From Cytobacillus firmus NBRC 15306 (GTDB taxonomy: Bacteria; Bacillota; Bacilli; Bacillales; Cytobacillaceae): a DNA stretch of 58,903 bases. The translations under genes were made by a program, and so were the position numbers. The DNA is taken from the NCBI RefSeq assembly GCF_001591465.1, contig NZ_BCUY01000018.1:1-58903 (forward strand), read 5' to 3'. Under the pieces are notes generated by a model. That model saw nothing but the letters and a program-made list of their open reading frames with translations, was not told the origin of the DNA and ran no database searches. Each line of letters starts with the position of its first letter. The stretch's first letter is position 1. Shown here piece by piece: positions 26,753 through 35,160 of this stretch.

Positions 26753-28084
26753 ATGGGATCGATTAATATAAGAACAGAGCTGCCGGGACCAAAAGCGAAG
26801 GAGTTATTGGTTAAAAAAGAGCAGAATGTCCCAAAGGGGCCCTTTAACACGATGCAGACATTTGCTGCTAAAGGGGATGGAGCACTCCTGACAGATATAG
26901 ATGGGAATACTTTTCTTGATTTTGCGGGGGCAATCGGGACACTGAATGTTGGACACTGTCCGCCAAGGGTTGTTGAAGCGCTCCATGCCCAAATTGACCA
27001 ATATCTTCACCCATGCTTCCATGTCATGATGTATGAGCCTTATATCAAGCTGGCAGAGAAACTCAACAGCATTACACCCGGCAATCACAGCAAAAAAACC
27101 TTCTTTTTAAGCACCGGAGCAGAGGCGGTGGAAAATGCGGTTAAAATAGCAAGGAAATATACAGGCAGAAAAGGAATTATATCATTTGAAAGGGGATTCC
27201 ATGGCAGGACATATATGTCCATGAGCTTAACGAGCAAGGTAAAACCATATAAATATGAATTCGGGCCATTTGCGCCGGAAACATATAAATGGCCTTATCC
27301 TTATTATTACCGCAGCGAGGGCCTAAAGGATAAAGACCATGATAATGCCCTGCTTAAAAGATTCGAAACGTTTTTTCTGAGCGAGGTGCCGCCTGAAGAA
27401 GTCGCTGCTGTCATTATGGAGCCTGTTCAGGGTGAAGGCGGTTTTGTTATGCCGTCTTCCCATTTTATAAAAGGTGTTAAAGCACTTTGTGAAAAACATG
27501 GAATCCTTTTTATTGCTGATGAGGTACAGACAGGATTTGGCAGGACAGGCAAAATGTTTGCCATGGAGCATTATGATGTTGTGCCGGATCTTATGACCAT
27601 GTCTAAATCGATCGGTGCCGGATTGCCGGTCAGTGCTGTAACTGGAAGAGCAGACATAATGGATTCACCAAATATTGGTGAAATCGGCGGAACTTATGGA
27701 GGCAGTCCGCTAGGCTGTGCAGCTGCATTAGAAGTGATTCGGACGATTGAGGAAGAAGGATTATTAGAAAGAGCAAATGAAATCGGAAGTCTTTTCACTG
27801 AAAAATTTTCTGATTTTCCTTTAAAATATAAGCAAGTGGGTGAAGTACGTTCTTTAGGAGCAATGTGTGCCATTGAATTTGTTAAAGATCAGGAAACAAA
27901 GGAACCCAATAAAGAAATCGTGCAGGAAATTCTTTGGAAGGCACACAAGCGCGGCCTTATCATAATGAGCGCCGGCTTATATGGCAATATTATTCGTTTG
28001 CTCAGCCCGCTTGTGACAACCAATCAACAGCTTGATGAAGGATTTTCCATACTGGAAGAAGTAATAGGTGAATACTGCACATAA
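26753..28084 (+). CDS. GABA-type class III aminotransferase
   Basis: The 443-residue PLP enzyme resembles 4-aminobutyrate aminotransferase. It has 'STGAEAVENAVKIARKYTGR', 'FERGFHGRTYMSMSLTS', 'IADEVQTGFGRTGKM' and the Schiff-base Lys in 'TMSKSIGAGLPVS'. It starts two bases after yodQ and lies 12 bases before the aldehyde dehydrogenase gene. This gene and the next are not part of the B. subtilis yod operon. Together they would turn GABA into succinate, the natural end of the beta-lysine route. Confidence 0.9.
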   Translation: MGSINIRTELPGPKAKELLVKKEQNVPKGPFNTMQTFAAKGDGALLTDIDGNTFLDFAGAIGTLNVGHCPPRVVEALHAQIDQYLHPCFHVMMYEPYIKLAEKLNSITPGNHSKKTFFLSTGAEAVENAVKIARKYTGRKGIISFERGFHGRTYMSMSLTSKVKPYKYEFGPFAPETYKWPYPYYYRSEGLKDKDHDNALLKRFETFFLSEVPPEEVAAVIMEPVQGEGGFVMPSSHFIKGVKALCEKHGILFIADEVQTGFGRTGKMFAMEHYDVVPDLMTMSKSIGAGLPVSAVTGRADIMDSPNIGEIGGTYGGSPLGCAAALEVIRTIEEEGLLERANEIGSLFTEKFSDFPLKYKQVGEVRSLGAMCAIEFVKDQETKEPNKEIVQEILWKAHKRGLIIMSAGLYGNIIRLLSPLVTTNQQLDEGFSILEEVIGEYCT

Positions 28085-28096
28085 GGAGGAATTCCA

Positions 28097-29518
28097 TTGA
28101 AACAACATTTATGGATCAGCGGAAAGTTCAAGGAAACAGAGAAATACAAAGCATTAAAAAGCCCCTATAGCGGGGAGGTTATTGCAGAAGTTGCCATGGC
28201 AGCTCCTTCCGATGTGAAGTCAGCAATTGATGCGGCAGAACAATCCAGAAAAATAATGGCTGAAATGCCTGCCCATAAACGGGCGGAAATACTGGAAAAT
28301 GTGGTCGCCATCATGAAGGAGGAAAAAGAGGAGTGCGCAAAAATTATTGCGCTCGAAGCTTCAAAGCCGATAAAGGCTGCAAGAGGAGAAGTTGACCGCA
28401 CCATCATGACATATACCTTCGCTGCCCAGGAAGCGCGCAGACTTTATGGAGAAACAATCCCAATGGATGCGGCTCCTGGAGGCGAAGGCAGGGTCTCCTA
28501 TACAGTACGGGAGCCTCTCGGGATTATCGGAGCCATCACGCCATTCAATTTTCCTATGAATTTGGTTGCACATAAAGTGGGACCGGCAATTGCGGCCGGC
28601 AACACGGTTGTTTTAAAACCTGCATCTCAAACGCCAATGTCGGCCTACAAAATTGCTGATATTTTCCACAGAGCAGGACTTCCTGCCGGAGTGCTGAATG
28701 TGGTAACCGGAAGCGGCGGAACGATTGGGGATGTACTTGTTGCCGACGGACGCATATCCATGATTACTTTTACAGGCAGCCCGGCAGTAGGCAGGCAGAT
28801 CCGCGAACATGCAGGCTTGAAGAGAGTAACACTTGAATTAGGTTCTAATTCAGCAGTTGTTGTGGATGAGAATGCAGACGTGGAGAAAATTGTCCCGCGT
28901 ATCGCAGCCGGGGCTTTTGCCTTCCAGGGTCAGGTATGTATTTCCGTGCAGCGCATCTATGTGCATGAATCTCTGTATCAGACATTTGCCGAGCGTTTTG
29001 TAGAGGAAGCCAAAAAGCTGAAAATCGGCGATCCGCTTAATGAGGATACGGATATATCAGCGATGATCTCCCGGAGTGACACTGAACGCGCAGAGACCTG
29101 GATCAAGAGTGCCGTAGAAAGCGGAGCGGAGCTTGCTCTTGGCGGGAATGCGACAGATAATACATTGTATCCGACCGTGCTGCTGAATGTTGACAAATCT
29201 GAAAAAATTTCTTGTGAGGAAGCATTTGCACCAGTGGTTCATATTAATTCATTCAGCAGCTTTGAAGAGGCGCTGGCACTTGTGAATGATTCAGATTTTG
29301 GCCTTCAGGCAGGTGTTTTCACCAATGATGTGAACAAAGCCTTCAAAGCAGCAAAAGTGCTTCATGTCGGCGGGGTAATGGTGAACGATTTCCCAACCTT
29401 CCGTGTAGACCACATGCCATATGGAGGAGTGAAAATGAGCGGAATGGGACGTGAAGGAATCAAATATGCTGTTGAAGAAATGACAGAGATGAAGCTTATC
29501 AGCTTTAAAATAGACTAA
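28097..29518 (+). CDS. Aldehyde dehydrogenase (candidate succinate-semialdehyde dehydrogenase)
   Basis: The 473-residue NAD(P)-dependent enzyme has 'ITPFNFPMN', 'FTGSPAVGRQI', the general base Glu in 'TLELGSNSA' and the nucleophile Cys in 'FQGQVCISVQR'. The usual family glycine-proline pattern is 'LELGGN'; here the residue after LELG is Ser. TTG start with AAGGAGGAATT. It is last in the run of close genes from yodT, followed by a terminator. Succinate semialdehyde as substrate is an inference from the neighbouring GABA-type aminotransferase. Confidence 0.9.
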   Translation: MKQHLWISGKFKETEKYKALKSPYSGEVIAEVAMAAPSDVKSAIDAAEQSRKIMAEMPAHKRAEILENVVAIMKEEKEECAKIIALEASKPIKAARGEVDRTIMTYTFAAQEARRLYGETIPMDAAPGGEGRVSYTVREPLGIIGAITPFNFPMNLVAHKVGPAIAAGNTVVLKPASQTPMSAYKIADIFHRAGLPAGVLNVVTGSGGTIGDVLVADGRISMITFTGSPAVGRQIREHAGLKRVTLELGSNSAVVVDENADVEKIVPRIAAGAFAFQGQVCISVQRIYVHESLYQTFAERFVEEAKKLKIGDPLNEDTDISAMISRSDTERAETWIKSAVESGAELALGGNATDNTLYPTVLLNVDKSEKISCEEAFAPVVHINSFSSFEEALALVNDSDFGLQAGVFTNDVNKAFKAAKVLHVGGVMVNDFPTFRVDHMPYGGVKMSGMGREGIKYAVEEMTEMKLISFKID

Positions 29519-29578
29519 AGAAAGAATACTTAGCCGAAAAAGTTGCTGTTTTGGCCGGTATTCTTTAAGCTTTCAGAA

Positions 29579-29606
29579 TGCCTGGCCCCCTGGCCGGGCA
29601 GTTTTA
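29579..29606 (+). terminator. Terminator after the aldehyde dehydrogenase gene
   Basis: GCCTGGCC, CCCT loop, GGCCGGGC, then AGTTTTATT. A weaker AAAGAATAC/GTATTCTTT stem lies just before it at 29519-29567. Confidence 0.7.
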
Positions 29607-29628
29607 TTAATAGAAGGGGGTCTTAGCA

Positions 29629-30486
29629 ATGAATAATACTGCTTCGGTAAAAACATTAAAAAAAGAAGGCTTTGTGGCCGAATTCTATCTTGATTCATTC
29701 AATAAACGAATAAGGGTAGACGATTATGCAGGTAAATTGGCAGATGCCGTCCATGAAGCAGAGAAAACAGCAAAAGAATACCAGTGTGATAAATTAATTT
29801 TCAGGGGAAGAGTTGAAAATTATATAGATCTTCTTGCAATGGGGTTTCAGTGCGAGGCTGTTATCGACGGATATTTCCGCGGCTCTGATCAATACTTTTT
29901 CTGCAAGTATTTTTCTGACGAAAGAAGAACCAATGGACACTGGATCTCTGAAGACAGCATCGTTAAAAATGTAGTAGCCCTTGAAAGAAACCTCGGTGTC
30001 ATTATGCCTCCTTCTGAATATCAGCTTATAAAAATAACGGAGCAGGATGCTGAAAAACTGGCTGAACTATACTGTGAAGTATTTAAGATTTATCCAACAC
30101 CTCTCCATGATCCCTCCTATATTAAAAAGACAATCCGGGAGGGCACCATTTATTACGCATTTCAGTATAAAGATGACCTTGTCAGTGCTGCTTCAGCGGA
30201 GGTCAATCTTTTTTATAAAAACGCAGAACTGACAGATTGTGCGACACTCCCATCCCACCGTAAACATGGTTTAATGAAAATACTCCTCGACAAATTGGAA
30301 AAAGACCTAAAATCGCAGGGTGTATTCTGTGTCTACTCCATCGCCAGAGCGCTGTCATTAGGTATGAATGCCGTTCTGCATCAGCTTGGCTATTCCTATC
30401 GGGGCCGTCTTCTTAACAACTGCTATATATTCGATAAACTTGAAAATATGAATGTCTGGGTAAAGAATTTGGCCTATTCGGATTGA
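29629..30486 (+). CDS. yodP: Beta-lysine N6-acetyltransferase (AblB/YodP)
   Basis: The 285-residue protein has a C-terminal GNAT domain (about 140-275) with the acetyl-CoA site 'LPSHRKHGLMKILLDKLE' and an N-terminal domain typical of AblB. Family members acetylate the side-chain amino group of beta-lysine, the product of lysine 2,3-aminomutase. In methanogens this makes an osmolyte; here the surrounding catabolic genes argue for a pathway intermediate. Ribosome site AGAAGGGGGT. Confidence 0.9.
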   Translation: MNNTASVKTLKKEGFVAEFYLDSFNKRIRVDDYAGKLADAVHEAEKTAKEYQCDKLIFRGRVENYIDLLAMGFQCEAVIDGYFRGSDQYFFCKYFSDERRTNGHWISEDSIVKNVVALERNLGVIMPPSEYQLIKITEQDAEKLAELYCEVFKIYPTPLHDPSYIKKTIREGTIYYAFQYKDDLVSAASAEVNLFYKNAELTDCATLPSHRKHGLMKILLDKLEKDLKSQGVFCVYSIARALSLGMNAVLHQLGYSYRGRLLNNCYIFDKLENMNVWVKNLAYSD

Positions 30487-30502
30487 TGGCGCCAAAAAAG
30501 AA

Positions 30503-30520
30503 GTGCCGGATTTTCGGCGC
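30503..30520 (+). promoter_or_regulatory. Dyad GTGCCG-N6-CGGCGC upstream of kamR
   Basis: GTGCCG (30503-30508), GATTTT, CGGCGC (30515-30520). The same arrangement, GTGCCG-N6-CGGCAC, recurs at 32009-32026 upstream of kamA. A candidate regulator-binding site; the larger region 30486-30545 is rich in related half sites. Confidence 0.4.
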
Positions 30521-30576
30521 CATCCTGACAAGTTTTCGGCACCCTGTCATATATATACATATATAGGGGGGATTTA

Positions 30577-32019
30577 ATGATTGAAACTCAAAGTATTTCC
30601 AAAGAAGTTCTGGCAGCCATTTTAAAAGGCATTGATGAAGGAATACATGTAGTGGATTTGAATGGAATTACCATTTTTTATAATGAAATTGCAGCAAGAC
30701 ACGATGGTCTGGAGGTTTCTGAGGTTATCGGAAAACCTGTGCTGAAAGTCTTTCCCTCATTGGATGAAGAGACAAGCACTTTATTAAAAGTTATGAAAAC
30801 AAAAACACCGATTTATAATCAGACTCAGTCCTATGTAAACCTCCATGGTGCACAAATAGAAACCATCAATACCACTCTCCCTATAACTGTTAATGGGAAG
30901 GTAGCGGGAGCTGTCGAGATTGCCAAGGACTATTCCAGATTGAAGCTTCTTTCTGAAAGCCTTCTTGATTTGCGCAAAAAAATAAAACAGCCTGTCAAAA
31001 AAACGGGTGCTGTCAATAATGTACAGTATACATTCGATAGCCTTCTCACAATAAATAAGGAAATGAAAAATATTAAAAAGGAAGCAGCCAAACTGGCAAA
31101 GTCCGATTCTTCCATTCTTGTGTTTGGGGAAAGCGGGTGCGGAAAGGAGCTCTTTGTCCAGGGGCTACATCATGCTTCCTCAAGAACTGAGGGCCCATTT
31201 ATTGCCCAGAATTGTGCGGCTATACCGGAGTCCTTGCTTGAAAGCATTCTTTTTGGGACTGCGAAAGGAGGCTATACAGGAGCGGTAGACCGGCCGGGGC
31301 TTTTTGAATTAGCCGATGGCGGGACACTCTTTCTCGATGAAATACATGCCATGCCGATTGAGCTGCAGGCTAAACTCTTGAGAGTGCTTGAGGATGGCAT
31401 TGTCCGAAGAGTAGGAAGTCCGAAGAGCTCCCGGGTCAATGTACGGGTGATTGCAGCCATGAATATCCATCCAGTGGAAGCACTTGAGAAGAATCAAATG
31501 AGAAAGGACTTATTTTACCGCTTAAATGTTCTCACTTTTGGGCTCCTGCCTCTAAGGGAGAGAAAGGAAGATATTGAATTTCTTGCACATCATTTTATTA
31601 AGCGATTTAATCAGGTGTTAAACAAAAGCCTTTCAGGAATCGGGGATGATGTGCTGGCTTTTTTCAGACAATATCATTGGCCGGGAAATGTCAGGGAATT
31701 AAAGCATACAATCGAATACATGATGAATGTCTGTGAACAGGACTTTCTTAAAGCTGAGGATTTGCCGGTAATAATGAAACAGCAGCTTCAAAAGAATATA
31801 CAGGATTTTTCACTAAACGTTCAGCCATTAAAGGCGAGTATGGAAAAGCAGGAAAAAGCTTTAATCGAAAAAGCTCTTCAAGAAACAAACGGAAATATAA
31901 AAAAAGCCGCAAAGCTATTGGAGGTACCTCGTCAGACACTGCAATATAAACTGGCCAAGTATAATATTGAAATTAATAAGAGAATCCTGGTCTGTAACAC
32001 TCATGAAAGTGCCGAGTAA
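30577..32019 (+). CDS. kamR: Sigma-54-dependent activator (KamR/RocR type)
   Basis: The 480-residue regulator has an N-terminal PAS-type sensor domain (about 10-125) and an AAA+ domain (about 155-390). The latter shows Walker A 'GESGCGKE' (184-191), a sigma-54 contact loop 'GGYTGA' (231-236, a variant of GAFTGA) and Walker B 'GGTLFLDE' (248-255). A Fis-type helix-turn-helix is at the C-terminus ('NIKKAAKLLEVPRQTLQYKL'). It sits between yodP and kamA, with a sigma-54 promoter before kamA, so kamA is its obvious target. B. subtilis lacks a regulator at this place. The name follows the KamR regulator I recall from the B. cereus group. Confidence 0.88.
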   Translation: MIETQSISKEVLAAILKGIDEGIHVVDLNGITIFYNEIAARHDGLEVSEVIGKPVLKVFPSLDEETSTLLKVMKTKTPIYNQTQSYVNLHGAQIETINTTLPITVNGKVAGAVEIAKDYSRLKLLSESLLDLRKKIKQPVKKTGAVNNVQYTFDSLLTINKEMKNIKKEAAKLAKSDSSILVFGESGCGKELFVQGLHHASSRTEGPFIAQNCAAIPESLLESILFGTAKGGYTGAVDRPGLFELADGGTLFLDEIHAMPIELQAKLLRVLEDGIVRRVGSPKSSRVNVRVIAAMNIHPVEALEKNQMRKDLFYRLNVLTFGLLPLRERKEDIEFLAHHFIKRFNQVLNKSLSGIGDDVLAFFRQYHWPGNVRELKHTIEYMMNVCEQDFLKAEDLPVIMKQQLQKNIQDFSLNVQPLKASMEKQEKALIEKALQETNGNIKKAAKLLEVPRQTLQYKLAKYNIEINKRILVCNTHESAE

Positions 32020-32032
32020 TCGGCACTTTTTT
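32006..32032 (+). terminator. kamR terminator, possibly doubling as enhancer site for kamA
   Basis: AAAGTGCCGA, GTAA, TCGGCACTTTTTT overlaps the kamR stop codon (32017-32019). It is a good terminator. Its dyad GTGCCG-N6-CGGCAC equals the one before kamR, and its centre lies about 104 bp from the -24 element of the kamA promoter, a usual distance for sigma-54 enhancers. Confidence 0.8.
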
Positions 32033-32118
32033 GTATTAAGAGAAATGGAAATAACCCTTCAGCTGCTAATAATCGCCAATCCGGAAGAGATTTCATATGA
32101 TAGTACAAATTTTCAGAA

Positions 32119-32135
32119 TTGGCATGAAACTTGCA
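32119..32135 (+). promoter_or_regulatory. Sigma-54 (SigL) promoter of kamA
   Basis: TTGGCATGAAACTTGCA matches the consensus YTGGCACGRNNNTTGCW at 16 of 17 positions, with GG at -24 (32121-32122) and GC at -12 (32133-32134) in exact spacing. It is 38 bases before the kamA start codon. Confidence 0.9.
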
Positions 32136-32173
32136 ATATGTATTTTATAGAAATTCATTTAGGGGGAATTCAG

Positions 32174-33604
32174 ATGAAGAACTTTTTATATAAACCGGAT
32201 CGGCATTGGAAAGATATTGAGTTATGGAAGGATGTCACAGAAGAACAATGGAATGACTGGCTCTGGCAGCTGACGAACACCATTCGGACAGTTGATGATT
32301 TGAAAAAGGTGATTAATCTTACACCAGAAGAGGAGGAAGGAGTCAGAATTTCCGCAAAAACCATCCCTTTAAATATTACACCTTATTATGCTTCACTTAT
32401 GAATCTTGATGACCCGCGGTGTCCAGTGAGGATGCAATCAGTACCTATTTCAAATGAAATCTATAAAACTAAATATGATCTTGAAGATCCGCTGCACGAG
32501 GATGAAGACTCCCCAGTTCCGGGATTAACGCACCGCTACCCTGACCGTGTCTTATTTTTGGTAACAAATCAATGTTCAATGTATTGCCGTTATTGTACAA
32601 GAAGAAGATTTTCCGGACAAATCGGCATGGGTGTACCGAAAAAACAGCTGGATGCGGCTATCAGCTATATCAGGAATGCTCCTCAGGTTAGGGATGTTCT
32701 CATTTCTGGCGGTGATGGACTTTTGATCAATGACAATATTCTTGAATACATCCTGAAAAATTTGCGTGAAATCGATCATGTTGAAATCATCAGGATTGGC
32801 ACGAGGGCTCCGGTTGTATTTCCCCAGCGGATCACCGAGAATTTATGCAATATCCTGAAAAAGTATCATCCGGTGTGGCTGAATACACATTTTAACACTT
32901 CCATTGAAATAACCGAAGATTCCAAGAGAGCATGTGAGATGCTGGCAAATGCCGGTGTGCCTGTGGGAAATCAATCCGTTATTTTGGCAGGCATAAACGA
33001 CAGCGTTCCAATTATGAAAAGACTGATGCATGACCTTGTTAAAATCCGGGTCCGTCCTTATTATATTTATCAATGTGATCTTTCTGAAGGCATTGGCCAT
33101 TTCCGCGCTCCGGTTTCGAAAGGGCTTGAAATTATTGAAGGGCTAAGGGGACATACATCCGGCTATGCTGTCCCGACTTTTGTGGTCGATGCGCCTGGCG
33201 GAGGCGGAAAGATTTCACTGCAGCCGAATTATTTGATCTCGCAAAGTGCTGACAAAGTGGTCCTCCGCAATTTCGAAGGTGTAATCACGACTTATCCTGA
33301 GCCTGAAAACTATGTCCCAGGCCGTGCAGAAGGCTACTTTAAAGAAATTTATCCTGATATGGATGAGAAAAAATCAAATGTAGGCATTGCGGCGCTAATG
33401 AATGACCAGCAATTCAACCTGGTGCCTGAAGGCCTGGCAAGACTGGATCGCCGTGAAAAATATGACAGCGACCCAGAGCACAGCTCTTTGAAAGATAAGC
33501 GGGGCAAACGGGATGAATTAAAGGAAAAGAAATTCAATGCCCAGCAGACAAAGCAGAGTCCTGCAGCAGAAGCGGGTTCAGAAGCTGCAGCTGCCAAGGA
33601 ATAG
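32174..33604 (+). CDS. kamA: Lysine 2,3-aminomutase
   Basis: The 476-residue radical-SAM/PLP enzyme moves the alpha amino group of L-lysine to C3, giving L-beta-lysine. The iron-sulfur cysteines are C134, C138 and C141 in 'NQCSMYCRYCTRRRF'. The PLP-lysine region is 'DAPGGGGKISLQ'. The last 45 residues are a charged, Ala-rich extension beyond the usual fold. ATG 32174 with AGGGGGAA is downstream of the sigma-54 start point, so the longer frame from 31967 is wrong. Ten bases separate it from yokU. Confidence 0.96.
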   Translation: MKNFLYKPDRHWKDIELWKDVTEEQWNDWLWQLTNTIRTVDDLKKVINLTPEEEEGVRISAKTIPLNITPYYASLMNLDDPRCPVRMQSVPISNEIYKTKYDLEDPLHEDEDSPVPGLTHRYPDRVLFLVTNQCSMYCRYCTRRRFSGQIGMGVPKKQLDAAISYIRNAPQVRDVLISGGDGLLINDNILEYILKNLREIDHVEIIRIGTRAPVVFPQRITENLCNILKKYHPVWLNTHFNTSIEITEDSKRACEMLANAGVPVGNQSVILAGINDSVPIMKRLMHDLVKIRVRPYYIYQCDLSEGIGHFRAPVSKGLEIIEGLRGHTSGYAVPTFVVDAPGGGGKISLQPNYLISQSADKVVLRNFEGVITTYPEPENYVPGRAEGYFKEIYPDMDEKKSNVGIAALMNDQQFNLVPEGLARLDRREKYDSDPEHSSLKDKRGKRDELKEKKFNAQQTKQSPAAEAGSEAAAAKE

Positions 33605-33614
33605 GAGGACAGGA

Positions 33615-33908
33615 ATGGGAAATAAATGTGCCTGGTGTGAAAGCCAAAATATAAGTGAAAGCAGTAAAACGGTTTATTGGGAGCTCCCTGATGGAACAAG
33701 AGCCATCCAAATAAATGAGACACCTTCCATTTCCTGCAGGGATTGTGATATAGTTTACCAGTCAGATGAGCTTGTTAAGTCGATTGAGGACCAGCTATTT
33801 TTGATTGATGTCAAGAAGATCGGAAAAGAGATTAATTATGAAAAATTGATGGAGCAGCCAAGGCTGCTGAAGCGAAATTATTTTGATTTCTCTTCCTATG
33901 ATAAGTGA
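33615..33908 (+). CDS. yokU: YokU, small CxxC protein
   Basis: The 97-residue protein has an N-terminal zinc-ribbon half 'CAWCES' and a second 'CRDC' near residue 41, like the YgiT-type zinc finger. It is co-transcribed with kamA, as in B. subtilis. Function unknown; it may bind zinc. ATAGGAGGAC supports the ATG at 33615. Confidence 0.88.
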   Translation: MGNKCAWCESQNISESSKTVYWELPDGTRAIQINETPSISCRDCDIVYQSDELVKSIEDQLFLIDVKKIGKEINYEKLMEQPRLLKRNYFDFSSYDK

Positions 33909-33917
33909 GGAAAAGAG

Positions 33918-33943
33918 CAGCCCGCAGATAGCGGGCTGTTTTT
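33918..33943 (+). terminator. Terminator of kamA-yokU
   Basis: CAGCCCGC, AGATA, GCGGGCTG, then five T. Confidence 0.92.
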
Positions 33944-34030
33944 AATGTGTATAAGTAGACGAGCTTAGCACAATTCGATTATAGTAGAAAATAAATTAAT
34001 GAACGACAGAATAAAAAGGAAGGCGTTAGT

Positions 34031-34252
34031 ATGTCAAAAACTTTCTATCACTTTTTAATGAAATACAGACATCCTGCACCAAAGGATAGCATCAGCCGTT
34101 TTGCTAATGACGCATATGAGGACCACAGCTTTCCGAAAACAGCTTATGATTATGATGAGGTAAGCTCTTACCTTGAACTGAACGGAAGCTATCTGGAGAC
34201 CATGTCTATTTTCGATGAAGCCTGGCAATTGTATGTACTCTCTGAAAGCTGA
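34031..34252 (+). CDS. yozE: YozE-family protein
   Basis: A 73-residue SAM-like helical protein of the YozE family ('SFYHFLMKYR'-type start, 'DEVSSYLELNG' core). Soluble, function unknown. It stands in the same place as in B. subtilis, next to yokU. Ribosome site AAAAGGAAGG. Confidence 0.9.
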   Translation: MSKTFYHFLMKYRHPAPKDSISRFANDAYEDHSFPKTAYDYDEVSSYLELNGSYLETMSIFDEAWQLYVLSES

Positions 34253-34264
34253 ATGAACATTTTG

Positions 34265-34292
34265 AAACACTCCTGCATAGGAGTGTTTTTTT
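34265..34292 (+). terminator. Terminator after yozE
   Basis: AAACACTCC and GGAGTGTTT with a six-base loop, then a T run. Confidence 0.85.
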
Positions 34293-34439
34293 GCTGTTTC
34301 CGAAAATCTTGTTGCTTTTGGACAGGTAACTTTTATTTTGAAATGTCTGTTTGTGATGAACGTACGGACGATTTTCATAAAAAGTGCATATACTATTGTA
34401 TTCACTACTCACGACTCAGTCATTGAGAGGATGGAGGAA

Positions 34440-35135
34440 ATGAGCAAAAAGAAAAAACCCAAGTACAAAATCGGTGATACAGTCGTGATCACTATTTATG
34501 GTACAGTCGGAAAAGTAACAGATGTAAAGTGGCTAGATGATATGTACGTCTATGAAGTCAATAAAAGTGAAGGTCTATATATGGAATCCAGCCTTCAAAT
34601 GCTGTCTGAGTATGAAGGTGAGATTATGGAAAAGGAGCATATTGACATCGAATATAAATACTTTTTTGGCGACCTTGTCCAAGTCAAGGGGTATGGTTCG
34701 GATCTTTTCAAAGTCGTAGGCTTCAGGACGGAAATTTGGAGATACAAAGAAGATGCATGGGAAGATGTTATTTATGAGCTTTCAAGAATTAATGACGGGG
34801 AATGGCTGGAAGCAGGGGAAGAAGAGCTGACACTCGTTGCGGATGCTGAAAGTGCTGATGCATTTATTCAAAAGCTGGGGCTCCTCTATATGATCAATAA
34901 AAAAGAAAAGCTTCCTGAATTAAGGGAAACGGCACATTCATTCCGCAAAGCGGAAAAGGAATTGCTTGAAGGGATAAAAGAAAGAAAAGTGCTGATTGAT
35001 GGTTTGCTTGATATATACAATGATTATCGTATTCTTTATGAAATGTTTCAGGATGATGAGTATAAGCATATCATGCGGGTTATACTTAGAAAGCTGAAGC
35101 ATATTGCCAACAATGATGATAAGAGCACTGTGTAA
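34440..35135 (+). CDS. yodN: YodN-like protein
   Basis: The 231-residue soluble protein has an N-terminal pair of SH3-like beta segments ('YKIGDTVVITIYGTVGKVTDV' region; 'FGDLVQVKGYGSDLFKVVGF' region). A helical, charged second half (about 140-231) follows. I assign YodN by its position between yozE and yozD rather than by a known motif. ATG 34440 has GATGGAGGAA in front; the frame extends upstream without a site. Confidence 0.75.
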   Translation: MSKKKKPKYKIGDTVVITIYGTVGKVTDVKWLDDMYVYEVNKSEGLYMESSLQMLSEYEGEIMEKEHIDIEYKYFFGDLVQVKGYGSDLFKVVGFRTEIWRYKEDAWEDVIYELSRINDGEWLEAGEEELTLVADAESADAFIQKLGLLYMINKKEKLPELRETAHSFRKAEKELLEGIKERKVLIDGLLDIYNDYRILYEMFQDDEYKHIMRVILRKLKHIANNDDKSTV

Positions 35136-35160
35136 AAAGCACAGAATTCTTTGCTTTTTA
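35135..35160. terminator. Terminator between yodN and a minus-strand small gene
   Basis: AAAAAGCA and TGCTTTTT with a ten-base loop. It can serve both convergent genes. Confidence 0.65.

Noticed and set aside
31967-32173. N-terminal extension of KamA
   Set aside because: It would overlap kamR and its terminator and lies upstream of the sigma-54 promoter; ATG 32174 has a strong ribosome site.
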